DNA of 64,000 nucleotides, taken from NCBI GenBank assembly GCA_032622095.1, contig CP136066.1, positions 168,586,664 to 168,650,663 of the forward strand, read 5' to 3'. Below the pieces are notes generated by a model, which saw only the letters and a list, made by a program, of their open reading frames with translations, made no database searches and was not told the DNA's origin. A program made the translations under genes and the position numbers. The number at the start of each line of letters is the position of its first letter. Position 1 is the stretch's first letter. Source of the stretch: Siphonodentalium dalli (Eukaryota > Mollusca > Scaphopoda > Gadilida > Siphonodentaliidae). Positions 32,876-43,639 of this stretch are shown in pieces.

Positions 32876-33710
32876 ATATGACCAGGTTATACCACTTTTA
32901 CTGGACCTAAAGTCCCAAAATAAGGTTTTAATCGAATTTTGAATTGGTACAACTAATATATATGAAAGTATTGCCAAATAGCCGGACAAACATCTGAAAT
33001 AAACGCACTAAACAACAACAACGCAAAAATTAACATATTTGAAACATTGTTCTCAGTTAACGCGACGGGTGAATAATAAACGCTCTTTATTCATACCATA
33101 AACGGAAAGAACTGACAAGAACGCTCTTTAAAGTTTCATGCTGTGCTTGCGTGTTTTGTATCGTTGATTTGAGTTAGTCTTTCCTTTATCGCCACGAAGA
33201 GTGGTGGACGTATTTGTAGACCTGATATGACCAGCGGAACCGGGACGGGATCTGTTCGACCTATTCAAAATGGCATCAACTCCAGACTGATTAAACCACC
33301 CACTATTATTGGGCAGCCTGTGAATATTGGTATTCGAGAATGCAACCTCAACCAGTGTGTTGTCATGTACAAGTGCGTTTGTGGGTTCCACGAACCTAGA
33401 TCATGCCAGGAATCTCAACTTGTATCCAGAGTAGTGATTCATGGCATGATCTACGACGAACCGTGCGGTTACATTTGTTTTCTAAATCGAGAATGGTTGT
33501 ATTATATCTCAATTTTCGAAGCGGCATCATCACATGTGGCATATATGTAACTCATACCAGAACGCTGTGCCATGGGAAAATGTTCCATGTCATATCTTTA
33601 CGTACTTTACGTCATGTTCACTGATCTAAATAGTGTGCATTTGGTGGCAATGTTTCCATTTCTACCCGAACACAACTAATGATGTCTCGGTAAAGTCAGC
33701 GCGGTTACAT
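32876..33710. repeat. Repeat C, copy 1
   Basis: Composite repeat with partners at 43640-44315 and 50580-51640 and a fragment at 14783-14890. The left part (32876-33056) continues LINE 3' sequence seen with its RNase H domain at 50483. The middle (33061-33392) encodes on the minus strand the tail of a zinc-finger protein (33128-33391, with NTNIHRLPNNSG and NRSNRSRPGSAGH). The right part is non-coding. The LINE/zinc-finger boundary is tctcagTTAAcgcgacgggt. Confidence 0.85.
33399..33457. mobile_element. Hairpin inside repeat C
   Basis: Inverted repeat tagatcatgccaggaat / attcatggcatgatcta around a 25-base loop. It recurs at 44093-44152. In repeat C copy 3 the homologous sequence diverges exactly here (cctaga then coding sequence), so this is a junction in the family. 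Confidence 0.6.
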
Positions 33711-33966
33711 GTCAGAAGAGACCTTTCGCAAAATTACGATTACGGATAGGATATATTGTCCTGGTAAGGTTGACACCATCACATTAAAACTACGGTCGCC
33801 AATTAGTGAGACGGCAGATGTCCCACTGTATTCAGTTATTCATGTATTTGAGGGAAAAAGTAATGTGTCTCTTTCAGACCCAATGTTCTTATTCGTGTGT
33901 AATACACCACCATGTTGGAGGGTCCCCAAGCAGGACCGGTTGCGCATTCTTGACACATCCACATAA
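33709..33966 (+). CDS. Unrecognised small frame (85 aa)
   Basis: An open frame starting MSEETFRKITITD immediately right of repeat C copy 1, with alternating hydrophobic residues (VDTITLKLRS; PLYSVIHVFEG) and a C-terminal FVCNTPPCWRV. No domain recognised. The first 30 bases resemble 3824-3855. Like the other small beta-rich frames in this window it sits at the edge of a repeat, but the evidence for translation is only its openness. Confidence 0.25.
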   Translation: MSEETFRKITITDRIYCPGKVDTITLKLRSPISETADVPLYSVIHVFEGKSNVSLSDPMFLFVCNTPPCWRVPKQDRLRILDTST

Positions 33967-33979
33967 TTAAACTGCGAAT

Positions 33980-34445
33980 TAAATTTATACCTATCACTGG
34001 GACATGGTATAAATTTATTTATCGGTGTGTCTGATGCCGGTATTGTATACTCACATTATGGCGGACAAATCACTGGGACCCGGTATAAGTATAATATAGG
34101 TTTGGTCTGGTTCAGGGGAGAGTCCAGTCTGTATCCTCAAGTACTTTTACTTTTGAGAAAGTGGAGATCAAACTCATGTTCTCGTAACTAGTATACTCAC
34201 CTTATTGCAGACATACCACTGGGACCCGGTATAAATATATGTATCGGTAAGTCTGATGCCGGTATTGTCTGCACGGAAGTATACTGGGTCATTGACACTC
34301 GGTTTTTTGCTGAAAAAGCGAACGCCCACAGATGTACTTTGTTCTGCTTTTGGATTGTTTGTGTCTTAACTTTCATCGACTTTCCCACATTGTCCCATGG
34401 TATTATGAAGTCGGGACAGACGTGAATATAAAATACGCTGGGCTT
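33980..34445. repeat. A-core, copy 2, with a local partial duplication
   Basis: 34091-34445 matches the A-core of 12212-12665. Just upstream, 33985-34090 repeats part of the same sequence (atcactgggac-x-yggtata, gatgccggtattg), so a piece was duplicated in place. Confidence 0.75.
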
Positions 34446-34611
34446 AGTTATGTGACAATCCGACAATGTGGTTTTTATGCATTAATGTTCTAAATTAATA
34501 TGTTTATCTCGCTCATTGGTGATCTTCAAAAAATACATGCTATATTCAGTCATAGTTGCACATAAGCACGTGCATGTTTCACAAGTGCTATGTTGGACCA
34601 TACAATGAAAC
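34446..34611. other. Short non-coding spacer
   Basis: AT-rich linker between A-core copy 2 and the 161-bp tandem. Confidence 0.3.
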
Positions 34612-34935
34612 ACATTTTGTTTGATAATAGTTTAGTGTTTTTAATCAGAAATGCATTTTTTTGTGTGTATAATATAGTGAGGAAATTACAAAACAGCAAT
34701 TTGTTTTCAATTTTCTCCACTTAAAATCCTTCAGCATAAAATGGAATTTGGCTTATTCTGGGAAGTTGATATACATTTTGTTTGATAATAATTTAGTCTT
34801 TTAAATCAGATATACATTTTTTGTGTGTATAATATAGTGAGGAAATTACAAAACAGCGAAACAAATCTTCAATTTTCTCCACTTAAAATCCTTCACCATA
34901 AAGTGTGGAATTTGGCTTTTTCTGAGAAGTTGAGG
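34612..34935. repeat. 161-bp tandem duplication
   Basis: Two adjacent units (34612-34772 and 34773-34935), both starting acattttgtttgataata and sharing tgtgtataatatagtgagga and tttctccacttaaaatcctt. Diverged by a few substitutions and short indels. Confidence 0.9.
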
Positions 34936-35344
34936 CTCTGAAATCAGAAGGCAAACAAATCGGCTAACACTTAACCAATCTGGGAAAGATATTCTGTTCT
35001 GGAATCCGGAAAGTATGTATTTGAATTGGTGATATACGTCCATTTTAATCCTTAATGATTTAACCAAATGTTCCCAAATTAGTTTCATAAATTCACTTTA
35101 ATTATTAAATATTGTGCCATTTATAGTGTTACCTCTATCGATGTCTTCATTGATATGGGGACCTTATCATGTTCTGTCTTCAGAGCAGAAAGAGCTTTTA
35201 TGGTAACATTTTTGTTCATGCATACACTCATCGCATTGAATTGTTTGAAAATCTGTTAAATGATAAAAACTATTATAAAATATACATAAAAGATGATTAT
35301 CCAAATTATCCTGCTTTGAGGTATACGCATCCTCACTAACCATA
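34936..35344. other. Non-coding stretch, no gene seen
   Basis: AT-rich; frames short and without motifs. Confidence 0.4.
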
Positions 35345-35420
35345 TGTATATATTGCATTGTTTTATTTTATGTGGTAAAAATAACTCAATTATACACCGA
35401 CCCCCCCCCCCCCCCCCCCC
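35345..35420. repeat. Repeat E, copy 1, ending in C20
   Basis: Matches 38730-38812, 56756-56823 and 57315-57425: shared gcattgttttattttatgtgg-type start, tggtaaaaat and atacaccgac. This copy ends in twenty consecutive C (35401-35420); the 57-kb copy has a C14 run on its other side and the 38-kb copy a C5. Confidence 0.7.
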
Positions 35421-35440
35421 ACCAATAGGAGGTTCGGGCT

Positions 35441-35500
35441 CTATCTCGTAATTAGTATACTCACCTTATTGCTGACATATCATTGGGACCCGGTCTACAT
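35441..35500. repeat. A-core fragment, copy 3
   Basis: About 60 bp of the A-core (agtatactcaccttattgct ... gggacccggt), cut off at the next foldback element. Confidence 0.75.
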
Positions 35501-35505
35501 ATAGA

Positions 35506-35666
35506 TTATCACTACAATGAAGTGATCTGAGTCTCCATATCACGCCGAGTTGAGAATGTGAGATCCCGGATCAGACGCTCGGCCGCAGGCTGCGAATCTG
35601 ATCCGGGATATCACCTTCTCAACGAGACATGATATGGACACTAAGATCACTTCACTGTAGTGATAA
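35506..35666. mobile_element. Foldback element (161 bp)
   Basis: Near-perfect inverted repeat: about 70-bp arms beginning ttatcactacaatgaagtga and ending with its complement, joined by a GC-rich loop (acgctcggccgcaggctgcg). Non-coding MITE. It interrupts an A-core fragment whose continuation is not found on the other side. Confidence 0.85.
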
Positions 35667-36064
35667 TATGTTTATTATTTATGACCAATTGAACTTAAAT
35701 AAGTCTTAGCTATTACAACCAACCTCCGATATTTAATGAAAAATCTGCAGTTATTCACGAAGAACGAACTGGGAACTATATTCGTGATTAGAAAGCAAGT
35801 AGGAAAGTAATTAAATCCTTGGAAATGAAAGATGGCATATTATGGTGTTGATATTAGATATGTTGTCACAGTCTTATAACTAGGTTATCTCTGAATGTGT
35901 ACTATGTATAGCTTACATTTAGTCTATGTGGGTGATTCTGTCATTACCTTCTTCAATATTGTAAATTTTGTCAAAACATCGTTATTAGCTTCCAAGCTAC
36001 TTGTAGTACATTGTAATGTGTGAAACCATTGTACTGAGTGCTATTTACTTTCTTTTATATGATC
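35667..36064. other. Non-coding stretch, no gene seen
   Basis: AT-rich, no motif. Confidence 0.4.
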
Positions 36065-36305
36065 ACATAGCAGCCTCTCGGTACCTATCCACAGTGAGAC
36101 AGGAGTGAACAATACAGGATTCAACAATCATCAAGACAAACACAAAGAGACAAGAGAGAACATAAACATCATACATGAACAAAAACTGAAAATACTTCAA
36201 ACATCAGACGAGCAATGCAACATATACCAAAATTGAATCTGAAAAAAATGGAGAGGCGTGACAAGCCGATTGATACGGGTCAACTCAACCACCCGTCTTA
36301 AAGAG
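36065..36305 (+). repeat. Penelope-like terminal sequence, inverted partner
   Basis: Matches the block at 5746-5985 in the opposite orientation. No Penelope-like coding sequence follows it: the adjacent sequence (36306-36500) is unique and GC-richer. A solo terminal piece. Confidence 0.65.
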
Positions 36306-36512
36306 ATGTATGAACAAAGCAGACCATGAACCAAGTTGTATCCGCAGGTCGACGCCTTACGTGATAAAACCGCCCAAGTACATCCAGGACTCCTACACCA
36401 CACCACACGGAATGCACTCCACGACAAACAGGGTGCCACATTAGGGGATTTTTTACCCCTCGCAATGGGGCGGTAGGCCTATTCTACCCCGGGCCCACAC
36501 GGGACTGGTGCA

Positions 36513-37187
36513 TCAGGTTGCCTGCCAAAAGTAATGAAAGAAGGCGGGCACACATGCCTCTGTTTTGGATTTTTTTTTGGCATTCGTTTGTTTTTTCATA
36601 AATGAATGAGAAGTTCCCGCAACAGGAGATGGTTCAACAGTGTGGTCTATACTTGTTTCAGGTATACATGTAGGAGTAGTTGGGATATCTGGAATTTCAG
36701 TATCACTGAACAAGTCATCTGACGGGTAGAAAGCTGCAATGCTGTCATTATTAGCAGGGTCAGAATGTACAGAAGCTGAGGTCTGCTCATAATTCACTCC
36801 AGCTACCCTAGCTGCATAACTCAAATTGGAATGATTTACATAGTAAATAATGAATGAAAAAATGTCAGCAATTGGAATGTTTGAATTTTCAAAAAAAAGA
36901 GAGTTTTTTCTGATATAAAATTCATGGGATTTGTTTGATGGACATCTCCATGAGTAGCTGTCTATTGACTTCTTTCTTTAACTTAGATTACATGTAACTT
37001 TGCAATTTGGACAACGTAAACTCTGCTGAATGAATCCATTCCTTCTGAGCCAATTTATAATTTCAAATGGATCATGAAGAAAAAGGTTATGGAAATTCCA
37101 CGGATTAACGAAATCCTTTACATCAACTTTACGAACATTTGTTATTCTCCTTCTCGAATTCCCAACGGGTCGTCTGCTTGTAGCCAT
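36513..37187 (-). pseudogene. Possible transposase N-terminus, family uncertain
   Basis: Two minus-strand pieces. The upstream one (36978-37187, from ATGGCTACAAG) is basic (SRRPVGNSRRRI) and then reads DPFEIINWLRRNGFI...LRCPNCK, a helix plus CxxC as found at the N-terminus of Merlin/ISXO2-type transposases. The downstream one (36513-36824) is a low-complexity acidic Pro/Ser/Thr segment ending in a Lys-rich run (KKQTNAKKKSKTE). No DDE domain was found between or after them. Treat the family as a guess. Confidence 0.3.
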
Positions 37188-37223
37188 ACTTAAAGAATAA
37201 ATGATAAAGTATTGGTAAGTCAT

Positions 37224-38729
37224 TGCTGAACTGTGTGATGGAATATTGTGAATGTCTGTATAATGTACATGTTAGGTAACACGTGATCCTTGACCCCATT
37301 CACATATTATTCACGAATAAAATCACCATATTCCCATTTATTTGAGGGGGAGGGGTTAGAAGTCATTCGTACCTTATTTAGTGAATCCAAACAACCCTTT
37401 TTATCATGGACCATACTTGCCCAATTGAACTCCGTGAATGATATGGTAAGATATAGTAATTTTAACCCAAACAATATTGACAAATAGGTTAAGACATAGC
37501 CACAGGGCTCGCTTTGCCAAAATTGTTAATTTCTGGAAAAAGTCACTGGTGGTATCGCTCATCTTGGATTTGATAATAGCCACCACCAATTCCGTTATTT
37601 TTCACTATCATTTTCGTCAACAGTATATATTTCTCCTTCAAAAAAAGTTGAACTTGTTCTACCGTGGGTAGGGGTATCTCGAAAACTAAGCTCTTTTTCG
37701 ATTTGGCCACTGCACAAGAGGGGCTCATGAGAGATGGCCGAACTAATGTGAGCTGTGAATTAAACTGAGCCGTGATGACGAAATCCGTGCAAACGGGCTA
37801 TCGCCAGAATTCAAATCGACAAGACCTAATGTATAACCTGATTTATTACAATAACCATTATCGTTGATCAACTTGAGACTAAGAAGTTCATAATGTGGGC
37901 TCATATCAAGTATTGCACACGTATTGTTAAAAAAAGAGATTTGCCTATTTTTTCCCCAGCTCGTTAGCGGAAACAAATATCATTTTTTTTAGGCCTAAGC
38001 AAAATATAGAAGTGGAAAAAAATCATGACTGGCAAAGAAAACTAAACAGTTAATACCATTTATGTATGTTTCTAAAACATCAAAATCATTGTCAGAACAA
38101 AAGGAACAAACTTGAGAGAATTCAAAAGGATTAAACAAACATAAAAAAACCAAAGTGTAAATCTTCCAGTTGATCCATTGTCAGAATAAAAAAGCAAAAT
38201 TAAAAAAGAAAACGTGTGAAATAAAGCAAAAAATCAGTTCAGTATGGAAATCCGTGTGAAATGGCCCTTCCCAATTTTCCAAGTTTAGATGATTGTTTGC
38301 CACTATGAGATAATTTTCATTATTTCGGAAATTGATATACAGAATGGTTTTGTGATCATAAAATCTTAGATATATAAATATAATTATCGGACAAATATGG
38401 TTTTCGAAACTCAATTGAACCACCATGTCAGTATCAGAAAATAAAAATAATAGATGTATTATAAAGCAAAGGGAATTAAATATAATAATGTACTAACAAC
38501 AGTAATGAATGGTAGTCGAAATTAGAAAACTGAGAAAGAAGACAAAATAAATACAGAAACATGCCATTAGGATAAGGAAAACTGAGTGATAGTAGAAAAA
38601 TATAAGACACCGACGAATTAAATTGATAATAAAATACAATTCGTTGATGATCCATCTTTTAATATATCTTGTGAAAGTCTGGAACAATAAATAAAGTGTC
38701 AAGTACACAAAACATTTATATAGTCACTA
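37224..38729. other. Non-coding stretch, no gene seen
   Basis: Frames at 37477-37976 on both strands overlap and lack motifs. 38000-38710 is strongly A/T-rich. Confidence 0.4.
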
Positions 38730-38812
38730 TATTATAGTGCAATGTTTTCTATTACGTGTTTAGGCATACTTTGTGGTAAAAATCACTTTATGATACACCG
38801 ACCCCCATGTTC
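38730..38812. repeat. Repeat E, copy 2
   Basis: About 80 bp matching 56756-56823: gttttctattacgtgtttag, gcatactttgtggtaaaaat. Confidence 0.75.
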
Positions 38813-39139
38813 GGGGCATGGAGTTGAGGGATATGTCCTGTTGCCTGCCCATTGAAGTACTTGTGATCTGAATTTAGGTACATTGTGAGAACAAACTTTA
38901 CTTGTGGTGTGATTTGAAATTGAGGACAGTTTTTCAGGGTTTTAAAACGATTCTGAGTAACCTTTCATCAGATACATGTTGAAGTCGTAACACATCTATT
39001 GCCAATTTATTCCTCATTTTTGTTGATGGTGTTAAAGGTATATGTTCCGGAGTTAGACGGTTGTGGGTGCGAAGACCTTTGATAACATTGAAGCGGAAAG
39101 CAGATTCCCATTGATCCCAAACAGTTTGTTCTGCCTGCT

Positions 39140-39436
39140 GTGTTCTATGTCAATTCTGATCTTTTTAATGGTATGCATTGGGTGTTGTATGACAACAAAT
39201 GGTTGATTAGATTTGAAGGCATTCGTGTTATGAAATTGCAGTCTCTGTGCTCTCCTGGGAATAACAAAAAATCATGCAAGATCTGTTTATTAGGATTTTT
39301 TGAGTGTATTGTGGCCCAAATGGAACGCAATCGACCAAATCATTGTCATCCTCGTGGTCGAGTAAAGCTTGGTTTTACTAAATTTCAGTCTCAACTAGGT
39401 CTAAACTGGAGATGCCGATGCGGACCCACATGTTAA
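39140..39436 (+). CDS. Cys-rich unrecognised frame (98 aa)
   Basis: An open frame with a coherent ending: HWVLYDNKWLIRFEGIRV, then CKICLLGFFECI, and RPNHCHPRG...NWRCRCGPTC. Cysteines pair in the second half (CKIC, CRC), and could bind a metal. Openness across a less AT-rich stretch supports a coding past. Family not recognised; start uncertain. Confidence 0.3.
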   Translation: MFYVNSDLFNGMHWVLYDNKWLIRFEGIRVMKLQSLCSPGNNKKSCKICLLGFFECIVAQMERNRPNHCHPRGRVKLGFTKFQSQLGLNWRCRCGPTC

Positions 39437-39544
39437 TTGCTGTCTTGGATGTACTAGTTTGCCATGACAGTGTCGGTTAAACACAACATTGTGGGACAGA
39501 AGACTTACTATGAAACTGGGAGTCCTGGTAGTAAATTTGTTTCG

Positions 39545-39940
39545 TATATACAGTAGCTAACTTGAATGTTGAACTGGAAACTGGTGTTTGTATTATTGTG
39601 GTTACATGCATGTGCCGCTCATTTTCTCAATCTCAGAAGCAGGCTAATATGAGTTACAAGGGCTGAGAAGAGAAAGGACTCGCTTTAAAGTTCTGCGTTT
39701 TGACGGTGACCCGTGCGATAAAACGGAATCATTGGTATAAGACCATGGCTCATTGAAATAAGTTCAAAATGAACCAATGTGAATAATTACGTTCAATATG
39801 AACCTTTTTCACGAAAATGTATTGCTCACATCAGATTCATCCATACAAATATAATTGTTTATAATCAGGTCTAATGCGTCATTTTACGATATTAACAGTT
39901 TCTTTTCATATTTCATGTGAAAATGCATAAAAACAGTTAT
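39545..39940. repeat. Repeat I, copy 1
   Basis: About 400 bp matching 49927-50484. Shared: gctaacttgaatgttgaact, gctcaca-cagattcat and tttcatatttcatgtgaaaa. The partner has an extra ~147 bp (50107-50253) in the middle. Confidence 0.8.
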
Positions 39941-40363
39941 ACACTGATTCGCACCCCTCGACCAATGAAATTGCTTGAATTGCTGAACAATAATCCTTGT
40001 ATGAATCTGTATTTCTGCGGACCGAAAATATTAATCTGAACAATGGTCTCATTGGAAAACAATCAACGCTCAGGAATTAAACGCTTGCAAACTTGGGGTA
40101 GGTGTGAAATCACACCGCGAATATATTGTAAGTTATCACGTGGCGTTGGGATTGGATTGTGAACTCGCTCCAGTGTACAGTGATTTCCAAATGTTTGGCG
40201 GGGGGGGGGGGGGGGTGGTCAGTAAAACGAAGATCTTAGAATCTTCAAATATATAGTATTCAAGATGTGATTCGGAATATAGTAGAAGTACAACACAATA
40301 ATAATCCACAATGCGTTATTGTACATGTCAATTCACAGATCTTAGAACATCACGCACATTAGT
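39941..40363. other. Non-coding, with a G17 run
   Basis: Begins with a MITE-end-like word (tgattcgcacccctcg; compare 42018 and 63875). A run of seventeen G lies at 40200-40216. No gene. Confidence 0.4.
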
Positions 40364-41895
40364 TCATCCACTCAGTTTAACCTGTGTCACTTTACCCTTC
40401 CATGTGTACACAAATTCGTCAATGCAGTCCGGAATTTCCACACTCAGTCGTTTGCCGGTTTGACTAACCGTCAAATTATGTCCACCCACACAACACAAAG
40501 ATGTCTCCTTCGGAATCAAAAGGGTGGGTTCCTCTGCCTTTACCGAACTTTCGGCAGTAACTTTTGTAGGTGGGGGCGCAAGCGCAGCACTTACTTCTAG
40601 CTTTCGCTTCACGCTGACTCGTTTGTAGACGTCCACTGCATTCGAACGATGTCCACTGATCGATTTCACAGTGTTGTCATCAAAACCTTGGTCATATAAG
40701 GTAGTGACACAAGTAACTTTTCCTGAATGATTTGTGATATTTCTCCCTTCCATACTTATTCCAGAAGAAATAAAAAGAGTTTTCATCATTTTGGATAATG
40801 TGTTTTTACCAACCGGTTGCTGTCCAAAACGTGGTTTATTGTCCTCTGATAGTTTCACAAGTGGCTTCCTATAGAATGGTCCATTTTCAGGAATCGAAGA
40901 TAAATACAATGACATTAACTTTACAAAACATCTGGGGTTTTCTTTCAACTCAAAATGTTCAATCTGTTTTGGTTTCACGCCACGCTGGTTCAAACCACCT
41001 TGAACATTTTTGGAACTTCGGCCCTGGAACATTATTTTATTCAGTTCAACTTCTGTGTCAAAGACAACTTTGAATTGTGATGAATCTAAATCACGGTGCT
41101 CATCCATAGCTCTCATTCCAAAACACTTGCAGTTATAAAAAAACACTGCATTAAACAGTCCCTGTGCGCTATCCAAGCTAAACGTTCCGGTATCCCAAAA
41201 TGCAAGTTCGTCCTTGGTAAAATGGGATCAGCATGTTTCTGGGACACACCTACACCCTCGGCCGTCAACTTCTTCATTCGACAATCAATCGATTTTCTAA
41301 AGTTTACAAATGTTGTATCAGTCTTTGAAAACATACTTGTCTCCACGTGACCAACGTTCCGCAGTTCCCGCTGAATGCTGGAGGCAATATTCATGAGGGT
41401 AGATGACGGGTAATCACTTCCATCTTTTCTACGAATTTCAGTGATAAATCTTTCTAACCAAAAATCCATAACGGGTAACGGAATTTCAGATGTTATTTCC
41501 AGAGGCACCAGCGAATTCGCCTCTATCATTGTTGTCTCCAGTGAATTTCTATGTTCAGCCCACTCTCGCCAAACGTTTAATCCCCATGACGTTGAGTATC
41601 TAGTGTTTCGTGGGACACATTGGCGGTAACGGTTTTGGAGTTCATCGCCATCAACTGGTGCCGCAAATCTGCTATTTGCGATGGTCGGACTTCCATATGA
41701 AGCCATATCAACTGTCGTTAAATCCAAATCGTCCCAATGATTTTCAAGTGAAAAATCGCCAGTTGATAAATCCATTTGAAATAGTCGTGTTATACCAGTA
41801 ATCAAACTAAGAAATGATATTGTGAGCGGACTGAAGCGTGATATACTAATATAAGGTGGCAAATTCATTGGGTCAATAGAATGAGTTTCTTTCAA
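40364..41895 (-). pseudogene. Crypton-type tyrosine recombinase, frameshifted
   Basis: Two overlapping frames form one protein. The upstream frame (41113-41895) holds the N-terminal core-binding part: TSWGLNVWREWAEHRN, then a WLERFITEIRRKDGSDYPSS segment. The downstream frame (40364-41176) holds the catalytic part: FGMRAMDEHRDL (Arg22), NHSGKVTCVTTLYDQG (His150), GHRSNAVDVYKR (His176, nucleophile Tyr184). The frames differ by one base near 41180. The usual HxxR second arginine is Lys153, which would be expected to weaken catalysis. The layout is that of Crypton recombinases and of host genes derived from them. A basic, Ala/Pro-rich tail follows. It would cut and rejoin DNA through the tyrosine if whole. 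Confidence 0.85.
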
Positions 41896-42042
41896 ATTGA
41901 GTACTCACGGTCGAGTATATAGTGAATATGTCGGTGCTAAATTAACTCTGCTCACATGTGATTGATCTGATAGGTTATCATACGTAATTAATATTTTCAA
42001 TGACAATCTGTTCCTCGGGGTGCGAATCAGTTCATAAATATG

Positions 42043-42139
42043 TTATTACCCGCTTGGGTGTCTGTGCAAGGAATATAGACCTCGGCAGCTCCGCTGCCTT
42101 GGTCTATATTCCTTGTACAGACACCCAAGCGGGTAATAA
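42043..42139. mobile_element. Perfect-looking palindrome (97 bp)
   Basis: Arms start ttattacccgcttgggtgtc and end with its complement, around a short ggcagctccgctgcc core. A second copy is at 63763-63852. Sequence outside the left arm (cggggtgcgaatcagttc) also recurs, inverted, beyond the right arm of that copy, so the full element is longer. No coding. Confidence 0.8.
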
Positions 42140-42144
42140 CCTAT

Positions 42145-42300
42145 ACTTATTCATTTTAACATTTGGTTCTCTTGGATAACCGCTCATGTGTGGCTGGGAC
42201 AACGGACGTCCTCACAACGTTGCAAAGGCAGCTCAACTTGAAACGATATCCCGTATATGAAAAGGTTATACCACAGTTATACCACAGTCCTTTTTATCTG
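42145..42300 (+). pseudogene. LINE RNase H fragment
   Basis: Plus-strand remnant matching 50483-50590: in one frame WITAHVWLGQ, where the related copy reads WIPAHVRMCDNESADNAAK, the catalytic end of a LINE-type RNase H domain. A frame break follows, and it then shares the gttataccac words that open repeat C. Confidence 0.5.
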
Positions 42301-42371
42301 AAAGTAATTCCCATTACAAAATTCGTTTGGGTAGTCTATCGGCAGGTAGAGAGATAAGACGATTCCAGAAT

Positions 42372-43170
42372 TTAAGCATTGTCAACCAACGTCGACAATA
42401 TGGGGCCTTCCAACCAACGTCCCATGAGAGCTGGAAGAGGTGTCAAGCGACCCACTCCAAGGAAATATCTCAAGGCGCGGTGTTGAACTGTGTTGATCTG
42501 ATGAAATTGGCCAAACCCCCAGACCTCACTACAATAGTCAGTAATAGGGATTACACAAGAAGAATACAATCTGGTGAAAGTTTCTATACCTATATCTTTA
42601 TAGTTATGAATTTTTTGATATAACTGAACCGAGTGCGCGACCCCCGGACATGCTAAGATTTTCGGCGTTAGCCTTGAAAGTAGTGTGCTCATCGAATAAA
42701 ACACCGAGATATTTATAACATGAGACGATTTCGAGGACATCACCACAAACATTAAACACGAATTCAGTTCTTTTTCTTTGTGGCCTTCGAAAGTGTATAA
42801 TTTTCGATTTATTCCCGTTTATATTTAGGCGCCACTTTTTACACCAATTTGAAACGACATCTAGAAGTAACTGTAAGTTAGTTTCATCAGGGGCTATTAG
42901 AGCAATATCATCGGCATATAACAACATGCTTATTCTTTTAAGCTCGATAGCTAAATCAGTTATATAAATATTAAATAGGGTGGGGGACATACTGTTACCT
43001 TGTCTGACCCCAACAGAACATGGAAACTACTCAGTTTTGTATTCACCAAGTTTAACACAATACTCTGTATTTGAGTAAAGTGCACGAATAGAATGGTAAA
43101 ATTTGTCTGAAACATTGAGTCTTGATAATACATCAAGAATATAACTCTGCATGGGGTGTGCATGTTTATT
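42372..43170 (-). pseudogene. Non-LTR retrotransposon reverse transcriptase fragment
   Basis: Frame 42604-42990 carries MSPTLFNIYITDL, the catalytic LLYADDIALIA box, WCKKWRLNINGNKSK and CYKYLGVLFD. Frame 42372-42752 continues with RLYSSCVIPITDYCSEVWGF and QHRALRYFLGV. Upstream (43000-43163) in a third frame are further RT pieces ending VGVRQGN. Two or more frameshifts separate these. The sequence fits the Jockey/I-like side of LINEs, but clade is not certain. The protein would copy RNA at a nicked target. Confidence 0.85.
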
Positions 43171-43199
43171 ATGTTGGGAGTTTTAGTCGCGTTTTCAAA

Positions 43200-43639
43200 A
43201 ACTCGACTTATGGTTTGACGAGGGACGGTTGGCGGGCGGACATAACGAATGCCTTATAACTTTGACATTTGTAAACGGATTCAAAATAATTTTGGTATGT
43301 GAGTTGCTCCGAATGACTATTTACTGCCTGTAGAAAATGGGTCACGTCCGAACTTTTTGACAAGAGTTATCCATCTTTGATGACTGTTTTTTTTAGTTTC
43401 TCACCGTTAGCGCGATAAATCACGCAAATATTAACCAATTTCAACAATATTGGGTATATGATACTCTTGCAACAATATCTCGGACAAGTTCGAAAACCAG
43501 GTTTGTCCGAATTGTTTTTCCGGAGTTATGGGTCTTAGTTTGTCTATTTTTTAGCAATTTTATCACCGTTAGCGCGGCGATAACTCGATGAACTGCTTCA
43601 TTGAGCTGTTGCTTATGGCTTATAATCTATTTTGATATC
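43200..43639. repeat. Degenerate ~160-bp tandem, about two to three units
   Basis: The phrase tcaccgttagcgcg recurs at 43401 and 43564; gacaagagttatcc/gacaagttcg and ccggagttatgggtct/aagagttatcca are partly aligned at the same spacing. Strongly diverged; no coding. Confidence 0.45.

Noticed and set aside
33709-33966. Membership of the 6099/63035 small-gene family
   Set aside because: Only a weak ITL-type match; not enough to align the proteins.
36197-36439. 80-codon minus-strand frame
   Set aside because: Overlaps the Penelope-like terminal block and has no motif.
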